DNA of 64,000 nt from Hybos culiciformis (Eukaryota > Arthropoda > Insecta > Diptera > Hybotidae): NCBI GenBank assembly GCA_964007475.1, contig OZ023274.1, positions 37,937,860 through 38,001,859 on the forward strand, read 5' to 3'. Positions 38,701 through 50,245 of this stretch are shown piece after piece (position 1 is the stretch's first letter; each line of letters opens with the position of its first letter). A model generated the notes under the pieces. The model ran no database searches. It was not told the DNA's origin and was given only the letters and a program-made list of their open reading frames with translations. A program made the position numbers and the translations under genes.

Positions 38701-40564
38701 GTTATATATATATATATAAGTGCAATTGCAATTTATTAAAAAAAAAAAAATAAATTAAATAAAAATAATATGTACATTCATATAAATTTTTTTTTCCGTA
38801 TTTATGTGCTGAATATAATAAGAAATTATGTTTTGAAATTTTAATAAATTGCAACAGGTTATAAAATGTTATGAAATAAGTTCTCTGTGTGGATTACATT
38901 TGGGGTATAAAAATTATAAAATTAGGAATCTGAAATATATGAGTATCTCTATTTATAACATTGTTGTGAATATTTTTTTTATTTAAATCTTCTAAATTAT
39001 AGAAATATTACTCATTCGATTGAAAACTTATTGAAGTCATTCAACAATCTTGAAATTTGTTTTCCTTGTTATTAAAGCTATTAAACTTTAACATATACGT
39101 CCTACAAACTCCTACGTAAATTAATGTGAGAGTAGTGCATTTCGAAAAGAAAAACTATTATTACTAATATTACTTTTAAAAATTTTAATAATCCATCCAG
39201 AGAGAGCTATCTTCAATTCGTAATATTCTTAGTCTATTACTGGCCTGCCTCATTATTGAATACACCTTATTATATACAACTTAAGTACGATATATCTTTA
39301 AATCAAACATATTTTGACAAAAAAAAAAAACAAATATGTAAAAACTCATTAAATCAGACTTGCGCCAAATTGTACATAAAATTTTAATACAAAAAATAAA
39401 AATAATATAAAAAATATTTTTTTTTTTAAATATCTATAATAAAAATGAATTATAATTTTACTTTTATGTTGCAGATGTTTTAGGATTTAAATTTTATGTC
39501 CATGAAATCCAAGGAATAATAAAAACATATTACCCACTATATGAAAAACAAACAAATCAAATTCTTATGAAACACATAATTATTAAATTTGGACATAATA
39601 ATTATAAAAAAAAAAAAAAATACATATAATTAAAGCCACCATAAAATTCACATAAACTTTATCATAATTACATCATACATTATTTTTGTGAAATTTATTG
39701 CAAAAAAAAAAAAAAAATAAAATAAATAAAAAAAAATTAATTATAAATAAATTTCTAAAAATAAAATTGCAATTTTTTTTTTCTTTTATTTTTCCTCTAA
39801 TGTGTAAATTTTGCCGGTAAAATATAATTTTTAATAAAACTTTATAATTAAATATAAAAAAAAAAAAAAAAAAAAAAAAAATATGTATAAAAATATGTTT
39901 AAAAATAAAACAAATTTTATTCAGTTAGTAGTTTTTTTTTAGAGGCTAAAAATAATTTTCATATTTAGTATATTGTATATTTATACAACAAGATACAACA
40001 CTATCTATAACTAACATATTTTTTATATTTTCTTATAAAAAAAGAAAAATATTTTGAAGAAAATTGAAGGCATAGATTAGTCACATGAATAATAATAAAT
40101 TTTTTTTTTATTATTATTTTCTTATTTTTTATTTTTTTTCATTATTATAAATATTATTATTAATTTTTTCCCTCAAAAATATTATTAATATGTATATATA
40201 TGCTGCGCTTTTTATGTAGGGCAATAATTTTATAATTGAATTTCAACATGATGAAATGAAACTTGATTAAAAACAACATTATTGTACGTAAAAATAAATA
40301 TAAAGCAAAAAAAAAAAAAATTAAAAATAAAAAACAAATAAAAAATAAAATCATTCATAATGAATCATTTAATAAAGTGAAAAATTAGATTTTGAAAATA
40401 ATGTTTTTAAATGCCAAGATTTTAGCTAAAGAAAAATGATTTAAGTTAAAACAAAAAAAAAAAAAAAAGGAAATTTTTTTTTAAATTTCGCAATCAACTA
40501 ACCAAAAATTTTTCGTGTCATAAAAGTTCGTTTTACAGTTTGTGAAGTACAGTACATAATAATT
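35780..40564. other. A+T-rich non-coding DNA
   Basis: Only a 17-bp duplication at 37866 and a poly(A) run of about 26 at 39856-39881 stand out. No gene is seen. Confidence 0.55.
37866..37898. repeat. 17-bp tandem duplication
   Basis: CTACTATCAACTACAAT is present at 37866-37882 and repeated for 16 bases from 37883. Confidence 0.85.
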
Positions 40565-41066
40565 TTGGGCGAATAATATACTAGTTTTTATAATATTTAA
40601 AGAAAAATTTGTATGCAATTATATTATGTCGATTAATTCAAATTATCAATTATAGCCTAGTATGCACCTCCTTGTAGTACGCATTAAATTTGTACGGGCA
40701 TCGTGTTACTTTTAACAATATTTACATTACTTAACAGTTCGTCTATCTAGTTCGTAAGTGCCGTATACGCATTTTGGCACTTTTGGAGTTAGGGATTGCT
40801 TCATTCTAACTCGATCTTTCGAACGCTCTTCTCGAAATTTCAATAGCTCCTTGCGTTCTCGAGATATTTTTCCCCTATTTGTCGTATATGCTAAATTGGA
40901 ACCAATTGTTTGAGTCTTACAACTTCAAACTCAATTTGCCAAAAATACGAAAAATGCGTATACGGCACTTAAGAACTAGATAGACGAGTTGTCATTAACA
41001 TTTTCGGTATGCAGTTCTTTCTGTTAATGTATTATGTTTCGCCGTACTACATTTTTATTCGCCCAA
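40565..41066. repeat. outer inverted repeat enclosing a MITE
   Basis: TTGGGCGAATAA (40565-40576) is perfectly complementary to TTATTCGCCCAA (41055-41066). A second pair, TGTAGTACG at 40674-40682 and its complement CGTACTACA at 41043-41051, lies inward but with unequal spacing, about 97 bp on the left against none on the right. This suggests an older terminal-inverted-repeat element, about 500 bp, that has suffered an indel and holds the MITE 40735-40991 inside. No target duplication could be read at the outer ends. Confidence 0.5.
40735..40991. mobile_element. MITE with ~42-bp terminal inverted repeats
   Basis: The left end, from CAGTTCGTCTATCTAGTTCG through TAAGTGCCGTATACGCATTTT (to 40775), is mirrored by the right end (40951-40991) with three mismatches, two within the first five bases. 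Beyond an indel both ends also share TTTTGGCA. The interior of about 175 bp is richer in G+C and CpG than its surroundings and has no open frame. TTAA stands directly before the left end (40731-40734) and three bases after the right end (40995-40998), so a piggyBac-type TTAA target is possible but not clean. The superfamily is therefore left open. Confidence 0.75.
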
Positions 41067-41235
41067 ACTACTTTTTTTTTTGTTGCTTAAATTATTAGAA
41101 TTCACAAGCATTAACATACAATTAATTTTATATTGTTAAAGGCTTTTAATGCGTTGGAGATCGTTATGTTGTATTTAGTGCTATAGAATTTAGATCACTA
41201 AATGGAGTATTATATGCGTCAATACACATGCAATC
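41067..41235. other. spacer between MITE and minisatellite
   Basis: No feature seen. Confidence 0.5.
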
Positions 41236-41337
41236 ATTTAGATGCATCTGCGTAAATAATGAAAAAATTTAGATGCATCAGCGTATATAATGAAAAAATT
41301 TAAATGCATCAGCGTAAATAATGAAATCATTTAGATG
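41236..41337. repeat. 31-bp minisatellite, 3.3 copies
   Basis: Units starting ATTTAGATGCATCTGCGTAA begin at 41236, 41267, 41298 and, as a partial copy, 41329. They differ by only one to three substitutions (CTG/CAG, TAAATAA/TATATAA, AGATG/AAATG). The core ATGCAT is palindromic. Confidence 0.92.
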
Positions 41338-41498
41338 TTTCGTATTAAATATTACGTAATACCTAAACAAACATAATATCCCTCACAATATTTCAATACA
41401 GCCAAATACAAAAAAAAAATGAGAAAAAATGAGAAGAAAAAATATTCTCTGTTTACCTCTCCCCTACGCATTAAAACAGTATATTGGATTTGTAAACA

Positions 41499-41636
41499 AA
41501 ATTTGTTATACAACTCGTTCTGTATTTACACAAAAATACATTGACACTTGTCAATTTATATCGGGCTCGTGATATAAGTATTGACTCGTGTCAATGTATT
41601 TTTGTGTATACAGAACTCTTAATTAATAACAAATTT
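41499..41636. repeat. 138-bp foldback/palindromic element
   Basis: The inner 100 bp (41517-41616) is an almost perfect hairpin. The arms run GTTCTGTAT, CACAAAAATACATTGACAC, then a GTCAAT-x-TATATC part, around a central GGGCTCGT. Farther out AAATTTGTTAT (41499-41509) pairs with 41626-41636 across unpaired spacers. No coding capacity and no clear target duplication. Palindromic MITEs and foldback elements have this form. A transcript would make a long dsRNA hairpin. Confidence 0.8.
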
Positions 41637-42276
41637 AGTTGACATATACAATAATCTACTATTAAATCATTAATTTGAAAGTATGAAACTTTTGAATATA
41701 TTTAAAACAGATCGTCATTTACTTAATATAATAATAATAAAAAAAATTATTTAGTTTTAATTTTTCATTAAAAATTCAGCGAATTTTATGTTTGTGTTCA
41801 AGGGACGTAAATTAGTCCAATTCTAAGGACATGACATTTTTTTTTAAGATTGTTTTTCATTTTTATTTTTGGTAATGTCAAATTTAACAAAAGCAATAAT
41901 TAACATCGTGTTAAATTTCGAATTGCGTACCAGCCTTATGCGTATATTCTATTAAAAGCTCCGAATTTAAGTTTCTTAACTATTTATTGTAAATAAATGC
42001 AACTTACCATTAAAAAAAAATCTTTTTCCAATTTTTTTTTTTCATGTTTATAACTTGCACAGTGGGTCTGAAATAAAAATAAAAAAAATTGATTAGTCTA
42101 TATAAAAAACATGAAATAAAATTAATTGATTTTGTTATTTAGAAAAAAAAAAAATAAATAAAAAAAAGAAACAATATTAAGATAATAATTTAATTTTTCG
42201 ACACAAGCTTTAGCAATAATTCAGAATTAAGTATAAATTTAGAATTTTAATTTTATCAAATTAATCTTTTTTTCAG

Positions 42277-42305
42277 CACGGGAAACCTTGAAGAAACATT
42301 ATTAA
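42277..42305 (+). other. acceptor followed by exon-like sequence
   Basis: AATCTTTTTTTCAG (AG 42275-42276) precedes CACGGGAAACCTTGAAGAAAC. One frame gives R-E-T-L-K-K-H-Y and TAA at 42303-42305. Another (T-G-N-L-E-E-T-L-L-I-G) stays open for 27 codons. Too short to assign, and no donor is convincing. Confidence 0.17.
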
Positions 42306-42394
42306 TAGGAATCAATTATCTTATCGAATTTCCAATTTTTTTTAATTTAATATTTTTTTGACTTAAATGACATTTAGAAAAAAATCATTAAGAT

Positions 42395-42415
42395 ATTATT
42401 ATTATTATTATTATT
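42395..42415. repeat. (ATT)7 microsatellite
   Basis: Seven perfect ATT units. Confidence 0.9.
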
Positions 42416-42427
42416 GTTGATATTTGA

Positions 42428-42593
42428 TTTCGTAACAACAAAAATATTAAAAATAAATTCACAATTATTATCAAATGTTTATCACTGACAGACCCTGAGC
42501 CGGTCATAGAAATTGATGTCAAAAGAAATATGTATAGAAAAATATAATGTGAAAGAAATTAGTGAACAACGGCCGCCGGCAGCATTAAAATAA
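42428..42593 (+). pseudogene. unrecognised coding-like fragment with frameshift
   Basis: Two overlapping plus-strand frames look like one decayed coding segment. The first (42428-42547) contains L-S-L-T-D-P-E-P-V-I-E-I-D-V-K-R and ends at TAA 42545-42547. The second opens at ATG 42516 and ends K-E-I-S-E-Q-R-P-P-A-A-L-K at TAA 42591-42593. The G+C-rich patch ACGGCCGCCGGCAG is out of character for the window. No known domain is recognised. A transposon-ORF relic or a gene fragment are equally possible, and I cannot exclude chance. Confidence 0.25.
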
Positions 42594-45300
42594 ACATAAT
42601 TAAGAATTTATTAATAACTTCGATATTTTTTATGTTCGATCAAATGTTGCAAGTGGGAATAAAATATATAAATATGTACAACATGTACGCATTTTATATT
42701 TGTTCACTTATCAATTTTAGAAGAATTATAAATAAAAAAAAAACAAATTTATAAAAATAAAAAAATTTCGTGGGCGCAAAATTATTGTAAAACCTTTTTT
42801 TATATATTTAAAATCCTTGATAATTTCTATTATCTTACCTTTTACTATATGAAAATACAAGAGGAAGTTAATGTGGGAATTCATAACTAGATTAGATACA
42901 CTATACGTAACATAAATTTATATAATGGTAGTTATAATAAAATAATAAGATTTTTTTTTTTCTTTGAAAACGGAAATATTTAGCAGTCATGTTAAATTAA
43001 TATATTTTATGTATAAGAAGAAAAAAAAAGCTACTGTCTCCTTAGAAATTAATAAATTTAACTATTGTGTTAGAATTAATGGTATTAATTAAAATCACAT
43101 TCAAAGATAATTTATTAGCAAAAATTATAAATATATGTATATTAATTCTTTTATTTTTTAATTTCAGGTTTTTTTTTTTTAACTTTTAATTAAGTATTCA
43201 TTTTCTATATATAAATATCTATGGGTTTTAATTTTTTGGTCAATCTGTAATCTTTTTTTGGTATAGAAAAATAATAATATTTAATCACATACTTAAAATG
43301 GTAAAAAAAAAAAAAATAAAAAAAAATTATATGTATTTTTTTTTTCCATAATCAGACAATAATTTAAAATTAAAAATATTTGAATTAAAAAGAAAAAAAA
43401 AAGTTTAGAATGTTGTTTAACATATATTGTTATATGACATAACAATGCATAAAATATTATGAAATATGTACAAAACGTACGTATATAGGCAAAGCTGGAA
43501 CGTGGCCATCAAATATAATGTATATATATTTTATATGAATATGTTTATATTATATAACACTTTTTGATCCAAACCAGGAGTGTAGAATCAAAACTAGTTT
43601 CAATGAAATAATACATAATCATTATTATAAATAAATTGATAATAATTAATTTCATTATTTTGACATTTGAATGAGGATATCAAGTTTATATATACTGCAA
43701 ATGTCGTCTGTGTTCTGTCGTCGTAAATGTCTTCAAGAAAAAGTTAATGACTTTTGAACGATTATATATATATAGACATTGGACTTTTTGATATACACGA
43801 CGACTACGTTTTAATATACTGTATTTCAATAAGTTTGATCTGAATCATCACTACCAGCTGTAATAGAGAGTTTTATAATAAAAATATTTGGAATTTTTAA
43901 TTGAATACAATATATCAAGAAAAAAATATTATACAGATCTTATGTAGAAAGTAGAGGAAAAACAAAATATATTATTTCGCAATAAAAATCATGATAAACG
44001 CATAAATATCAAAATTAAAATTTATTAGTTTATTGCATATCCATTGCACTTAATGTAATTTCATGCTAATAATAAAAAAAAAAAAAATTATTTAGTGTCT
44101 CAATCAGTTAACCTTATCCAACACTATAAATAAAACAAAAAAAAAATGCAGCAAAATGTATCGTTACACATTTCGCCTTGTTGTTTTTAGATTAAAATAA
44201 TGCTTAATTCTAGCGCGCTAAAAGAGTGTTTTTATTTTTTTTTTTCATTTTACGATGTTAATCAAGATCAAAAGATCAAGAAAAAGAACTCAGCATATGC
44301 GTTTTTAAGGACCTTACCGAAACCTCCCTAAAGCATAATATCAACATTTTTATTTCATAATTGTACGAATAAAAAGCAAAAAAAAAAAAAATTAAAAATA
44401 TTAGGGTGCCCACTAATTTTTTTTATTTTTTACATTTTTGATTGTATTTTATGAAAATTATATGCTATTAAATATTTTTTGTTTTTTTTTTTATTTTCCA
44501 AAAATTTAATTTTGTAACATACATAATAGGAAATACGATGTACAGTTTAAGTAAATTTTATTTGAGAGATGGAGTACGATGCAGGAGATAAAATTCAAAC
44601 CATATAGTACAATTTGAAATATAAAACTTAAATATTGGAGCACCATAATTTCTAGATTGGTGGATTGACCCGTGCAAAAAACTAAATACTGGAACTTAAC
44701 GGATGACAATGAGAAGATATTTTGAATGTTGACAAGAAACTTGAATAATATCAAAATTATTTTAATTATGTATCTACTATCGAAATAATTCTGTTTCAAA
44801 AACTTACTTTCAACATTTTAAATTGATTGAACACTAGGTATTTGCGTGCATAAAACGTACATAATTTTTTTTTTTTTCAATTTTAATAAAATATGTTAAA
44901 TAACACTGAATATTACTTTAGACTTGAGGCACTCCCGAAAACTTCAATTAAAAGAATATTTCGTTGTTGTATACGGATAGAAAGTTAATGTGAACATTCA
45001 AGTTTGAAACTGACCAATTTTCAGTATAATGTATATGAACAGAATGCATGTGTACTTAAAATTCAATCATAATTTATATGAATAAAAAATAAAATCATAA
45101 TACTATACATAATATATTTTATGCAGAACAATATTTAGCAATGTATTTTAAATTAAAAAAGTGCATTTACATAGAAATTCAAAATTTTGTCATGTTGATC
45201 TAAATTAAATTCACATTAGTGGGATTTTCATCTCGAATTAACATAAAACTTTATCGTTTATAGTGTGCTATTACAACAGAGTAATGTAGTATTCACAGCA
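42594..45300. other. A+T-rich non-coding DNA
   Basis: An 8-bp inverted pair GTCGTCGT / ACGACGAC (43717-43724 and 43797-43804) is the only mild structure seen. The 97-codon minus frame at 44506-44799 is hydrophobic, has no recognisable motif and is taken as chance. Confidence 0.5.
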
Positions 45301-45454
45301 TAATTTCATACAACTTATACGAAATAACTGTTGGAGGTTTAGCTCCATTTTGTAGTATTGCATAGATTTTGCTTACGCATATTTTTAGAAATACTATGAA
45401 ATGGAGCTGAACGGCAGCTGTTATATTCCATACTAAAAAAGTTGTATAAAATTA
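45301..45454. mobile_element. palindromic MITE with TA ends (Tc1/mariner-like target)
   Basis: The outer 14 bases TAATTTCATACAAC pair with the right end with one mismatch (right end read inward: TAATTTTATACAAC). The arms continue inward as a long imperfect palindrome: ATAAC, an inner AGCTCCATTT (45340-45349) facing AAATGGAGCT (45399-45408), then TAGTATT facing AATACTA. The loop is about 30 nt. TA stands at both borders, the target Tc1/mariner-type transposases use. At ~150 bp it is non-autonomous with no open frame. The family name cannot be given from sequence alone. Confidence 0.72.
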
Positions 45455-46739
45455 ACCCTCTGTGTATATCAATTCCTCTGTGCTATTACTGAGGATTATA
45501 GTTGGGGTGATCTTCGACAAGCTTGATTATAGATTTTATGAGTTTTGACGATTTCTACTATTATTATTTCCAAAATATTGGTGAAATGTCAGCACAAAAA
45601 GGTAAAAGAAACCACCTCAAATTAAAATCTTCTGATTTAAGAAAAAAAAAAAGTATAAAAACAAAAATTCTCAATGATTATTATGCGATGATTTTTGTTT
45701 ACTCTATTTTAAACAGGGGTTATATTAAAATCAATTTCTAGAGTTCTAGACAGTTCAAATTATTATAAGAACCATTCTCAGAAAATGGTATTATAAAAAA
45801 AAAAGAATTCATTAAGCAATTTTCTTCAAAATTGAAAAAACAAAATTAATGTAATTTTTTTTTTGAAGTAAAAAAAATGACTTGGTTCTTTTATTTCCCA
45901 AAACCAAACAAATTTTTTTTTATAAAGTTTAGTCAATCACATAAATTTCAGGCGTTTCAAAAAAAAAAAAAAAAGAAAAAAAAATGTAAACATATATTTT
46001 GAAATCTGTTTTTTTTTTTTCCTGTAAACGTTCAAGTGGAAAAATTCTAAGAATTTTTCACACAATTTGATCCCTAAATATTTGTTTTCGTGAAACGAAT
46101 CTTTTAATTTGCATAATTTCAACCCTTTTTTTTTTTTTTTCTTGCTTTCTTAATTTAATTTCTCTTATCGGAATTTCTAACGATGTCTTTATGTTGTGTC
46201 TTTTTTAGGTTCAAAACTTTTATTTTGCATGTTTTTTTTTGTCTTGTTTTAAATTTTTTTTTCAATTTTTTATATTCTGTCACCGAAACAAATTTTCCTT
46301 ATTTTTTTCTTTTTTGTTTTCTTTTTCCTTTGAAAGGAATCGTATTATATTTTTTTATTTTTTTTAATGAACTTTACAATAAAACTTTATAAAACATTTA
46401 TACATCTGCTGATGTTAAGAACAAGATTATAGGAAAATTTAACATTGAATTATGTCCAAATGATTATTTTGTCTAATATTTTATTCAAATGAATTATTAT
46501 TAAAAAAGATATTGTTAAGATAAAAAATAAAGAAAAAAATAAAAAGGAAAAGGAAAATAAATATAAGGAAAGTAAAAGTGAATAATTTTTTTTTTGTCTT
46601 TTATTACACCTTTTTCATATAACATTTTTTGTTTTAATTTCTTACATGATTATTCGTTAATATCATCACGATATTCTTCTATAAATTTTTTTGTTTGGTT
46701 TTTTTTTTTTTGACATTAAGTTTTACTTTGAAGTACGGC

Positions 46740-46756
46740 GGCGCCAAAAAGGCGCC
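46740..46756. repeat. GGCGCC pair spaced by A5
   Basis: Two copies of the self-complementary GGCGCC flank AAAAA, forming both a direct and an inverted repeat. A striking G+C cluster in this background; function unknown. Confidence 0.6.
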
Positions 46757-47173
46757 TTTACTAAAAAAAAAAAACAACCTAAAATTATAGTTTTAATTTA
46801 AATAACAAAAATAGATAATTAACGATTTTAGAAGTCATTGAGCTTATATCAGTAAGCTTATGGTAAATTGGTTTACGATGGAGGAATGGTGGAATATTAT
46901 TCCAAATCATGAATGAATGGTGGAGATTAGTGAAATATTTACTTCTCTAATAATATCTTATTCTACAATCCAAAACTAAGAGTCCTACTTCGATTCTTAA
47001 ATAAAAAAAGTTTTTAAAATAATAATTTAGATCCTGAGAACTACACTACAGAATAAATTTTAAAATGGGCAACTCAAATTGAATAAAAACTCAACTGATC
47101 TGTATAATGCTTAACAGAAACTGTACAAAACCAGAGGATAATAATTATTTTGAAGCTTAAAAGATATATTAAT

Positions 47174-47182
47174 AGATGGCGC
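47174..47182 (+). promoter_or_regulatory. AGATGGCGC word, CTCF-motif-like
   Basis: AGATGGCGC fits the core of the insect CTCF binding motif. One 9-base match proves nothing, but it is a rare word in this composition. Confidence 0.15.
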
Positions 47183-50054
47183 ACTGTAAATTAGAGATTG
47201 TATTTCTGATGTGAATATATAAATTCTAAAGATCTCAAGCTAACAAAAAAATATTTTCTAATTTAATAAGCACGGTTAACATTAAATTCATTAAAGAATT
47301 AATCAAAAATATTATTATTATTATTATTTTAAAACCCTTTATTGATTAATTTACTTTTTTTTCGAATAAAATCCTTTAAAAAAGAACCTCCTATTTTTAG
47401 TTTTTTTTTTCATTCCTTTTATTATAACGTTAGAAAATAATCGATAACCAAATTTATAATAATCACTCTATTGTTTTGTATTGAATGTTTAATACTCATT
47501 ATACCTACATAAAAAAAATAAAAAAAATAAAAAGTATAAAGGAGTTATGTTAAATCAAAATTACAGGCTATTATTCTTTTTAATCGATTTACATAAAATT
47601 TTATTGGCATCAGAGTCTATTTAAAATAGACTCGAATAATTTAGAATAAATCGCTATCAGAATCAAACGGATATATATACTTATATGCGATAAATTTTTT
47701 TTGTATATATAAATATAGTATATATTTTGTTTATTTTGCATCCTTTTTTTTTGGTTTTGTTTTTGTTAGGGGTTATGCATATTTTTGTTTTAGATAAAAT
47801 TGACTGCTGATTTTATTTTCGCAATAATAATTTTACTTTTTATTTCAAGGTTAGATTTAAGAGCTTTTACTTGACTTTAAGTGTTGTAACACCAAACATC
47901 AACGATTTGTCAAAGGTTTTTACTTAAACCATACTGTCGTCGTTCATTCAAATGACATGCTCATTGAGGTATTCAAAAAAACGGGTTAACTTTTGACCGA
48001 ATAGTCTTTATCATTTTTTTTTCGATTTTTTCCCAAAAATTTGAAAGTATTATTATGCGAGATTAAGTCAAAACAAGGACTTAGTGAGTTTTCACAGAAC
48101 GTTGACGATAAATTTTGCCTTCAAAATCTTAATTAAATAATTTTTTATATAGATATGAATTAAAAAAAAAAAATGAAAAAATAAATAAATAAAGGAAAAG
48201 ATAAATAAATTAATCAAACTTTCGAAAGTAGAGTGTTTATTTTGTTTTTTTTTTTAATGTTTATTATAATATTCATAATCAAAAATAAATGACAAAACAA
48301 CAATAATATGATATCGTATAACAAACATCAACTTTTTAATTCCAGTAGCTCTATTTGTCTTAAATAAAGATAAAAAAAAATATATTTTTATATTTGAACT
48401 TATATGATTTATATAAATATATGTGAAAAGTTTAGAGAGTTTATATTTATTTTATTTATAAATTTTATTTTTATTTTCTACTCTGTAACTTACTTATGTT
48501 AGGGAAATTTTTATTTATATTATGTAAGTACATATAAAATAATCATATATTAAAGATTATAACAAAAAAAATCAAAATTGAAGTCTGTCTGTGTGAAACT
48601 ATTTGTAGGGGCAAGAAAAAAAATACCATTAATGGTAATCGTTGTAAAATTTTTCTATCAATTAAAATTCTTTTTCAAGGTACATGTAAAATAAGCGTAT
48701 AATAATCCCTTATAAATTCAAGAATTCTTCTATATGTAAGAAAATTTTATTGAGCGCAATAAAAATAATAATTTAAATTTATTTTAATTTTTTATTTATT
48801 TTTTCTCAAATTATAAAAATGAATTTTAATATGCATATCCTAAAAAGATTTTATTTTTTCATTCAAATGCAATATAAAAAAAAAAAATATTTATATTATT
48901 GAAAGATTTTGTTGTGAATAGAGATTCATTCAGCTGAGAATTTGTTGATTATACGTACATATATATATAATTATATATATATATAAAAAAAGATACATTG
49001 AAAAAATAAAAAAGGGTAAAAATAATCAAAAGATTTTCATAATATTTTCTTCTTGCATATTTTATTTTCAAATATAAATTATAATTAAGAAAAAATATTT
49101 TCTTCAAAAATTATTATTTAGGCTCGTTTGGGAGACAAAAAATTTTAATATACTGGTTAAAAATTTTCAGATTCAAAATTTTTTGTAAATTTCACATTGA
49201 TTTATATTTTCAAAGCTAATTTCGTATAATAAAAATGTTCGAACAATCTTAGCTTTGAAACACTATACTCAAATTACTTCTATGGTAATATCAATTGATC
49301 TATAAATCTTTGTTCGTAAAATAATAAAATAAAGTATGATTCATTAAACCAGAACTTTGACATATCCCTTGAAATAAAAATGTTTTTTTGTTAAACAAAA
49401 TAAAATATTTATCACCGATATAAAAATTAAAAAAATTTTTTTTTTTTGTAATAAATTATAATATTAAAATGATTCGATCTGAGAAAGAATAATTTTGGAA
49501 ATTAAATATACATAAAATTACAATTTAACCGAAAATGTTGTTTTTTAATTTGATACGATTTCCTTAAAAGTTTAAAATAAAGGTAAAAAAAAAAAAATAT
49601 ATTAATCCGCCCAAGTGAATTTTGATATTTTTTTTTTGTTACTACTTACTTTCAAATCAAAAGTTTTTTGTTAAAGTTTTAATTTTTTTTTTTTTTAACA
49701 GAAAATATTATATTAATATTTATAAAATTAATATTTTCTGGTTTTTTTATATATATATATATATTTTGTTTTAACAAAAAATCAACTTAGTATCTCAGAA
49801 ATTTTATATACCTATATTAAAAAAAAAAATCAAAAATGGAAATATGAACTTTTTTTTTTTTCACAATGTATTTTCAGACATTTCTGGCGCCTTGAAACTG
49901 ATTTTTATTTTTTTTTTCCTCTTTCACTGACTTTATTTAATTTTATTTATTCTTGAAAACAAATTAGGCATTTTTCTGAAAATTAATAAATTTATGGGTT
50001 TTATAAAACTTATTTCATTTACTTTCTTATATCTGAATTGAAAATAAACCTAAG

Positions 50055-50219
50055 TTATATTAAAAAAAGGTTGCTATGCCAAGAAGTGGCTTTCTGAAAT
50101 GATTTATGGGTTAAGCTCGAAAGCCACCCAACACTGAAGTAAAAGCACGCCCATATGATACTCAAAACCCCGCATTTCTGCAGTAAAACTTCATTAACTT
50201 CATTCTTCACAAACTTCAT
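50055..50219 (-). other. 54-codon ORF in a G+C-richer island, unrecognised
   Basis: On the minus strand ATG at 50219-50217 opens a 54-codon frame starting MKFVKNEVNEVLLQKCG. It then has a hydrophobic stretch (S-I-I-W-A-C-F-Y-F-S-V-G-W-L) and ends W-H-S-N-L-F-L-I with TAA at 50057-50055. Codon use is less A+T-driven than in neighbouring frames. The plus strand of the same DNA contains the inverted pair GTGGCTTTC / GAAAGCCAC (50086-50094 and 50119-50127), so the island might be a decayed transposon end instead. No family is recognised. Confidence 0.25.
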
Positions 50220-50224
50220 TAAGT

Positions 50225-50245
50225 AAGAATTGTGTCACAATTCTT
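50225..50245. repeat. perfect 21-bp palindrome
   Basis: AAGAATTGTG, T, CACAATTCTT: ten-base arms around one base, directly upstream of the minus-strand open frame above. It could be an operator-like site or the tip of an inverted repeat. Confidence 0.8.

Larger units (their letters stand above)
45455..50054. other. A+T-rich non-coding DNA
   Basis: Poly(A) and poly(T) runs are dense at 45950-46160. Listed separately are a GGCGCC pair and an AGATGGCGC word. The open frames at 46183-46392 and nearby are Phe-rich readings of poly(T). Confidence 0.55.

Noticed and set aside
42826..42870. Minus-strand polypyrimidine-TAG, six bases, then GTAAGA
   Set aside because: A 6-nt exon without further evidence is indistinguishable from chance splice words in this composition.
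44506..44799. 97-codon minus-strand frame, hydrophobic
   Set aside because: No recognisable motif, no splice or promoter context. Its hydrophobicity is what T-rich codons give by chance.
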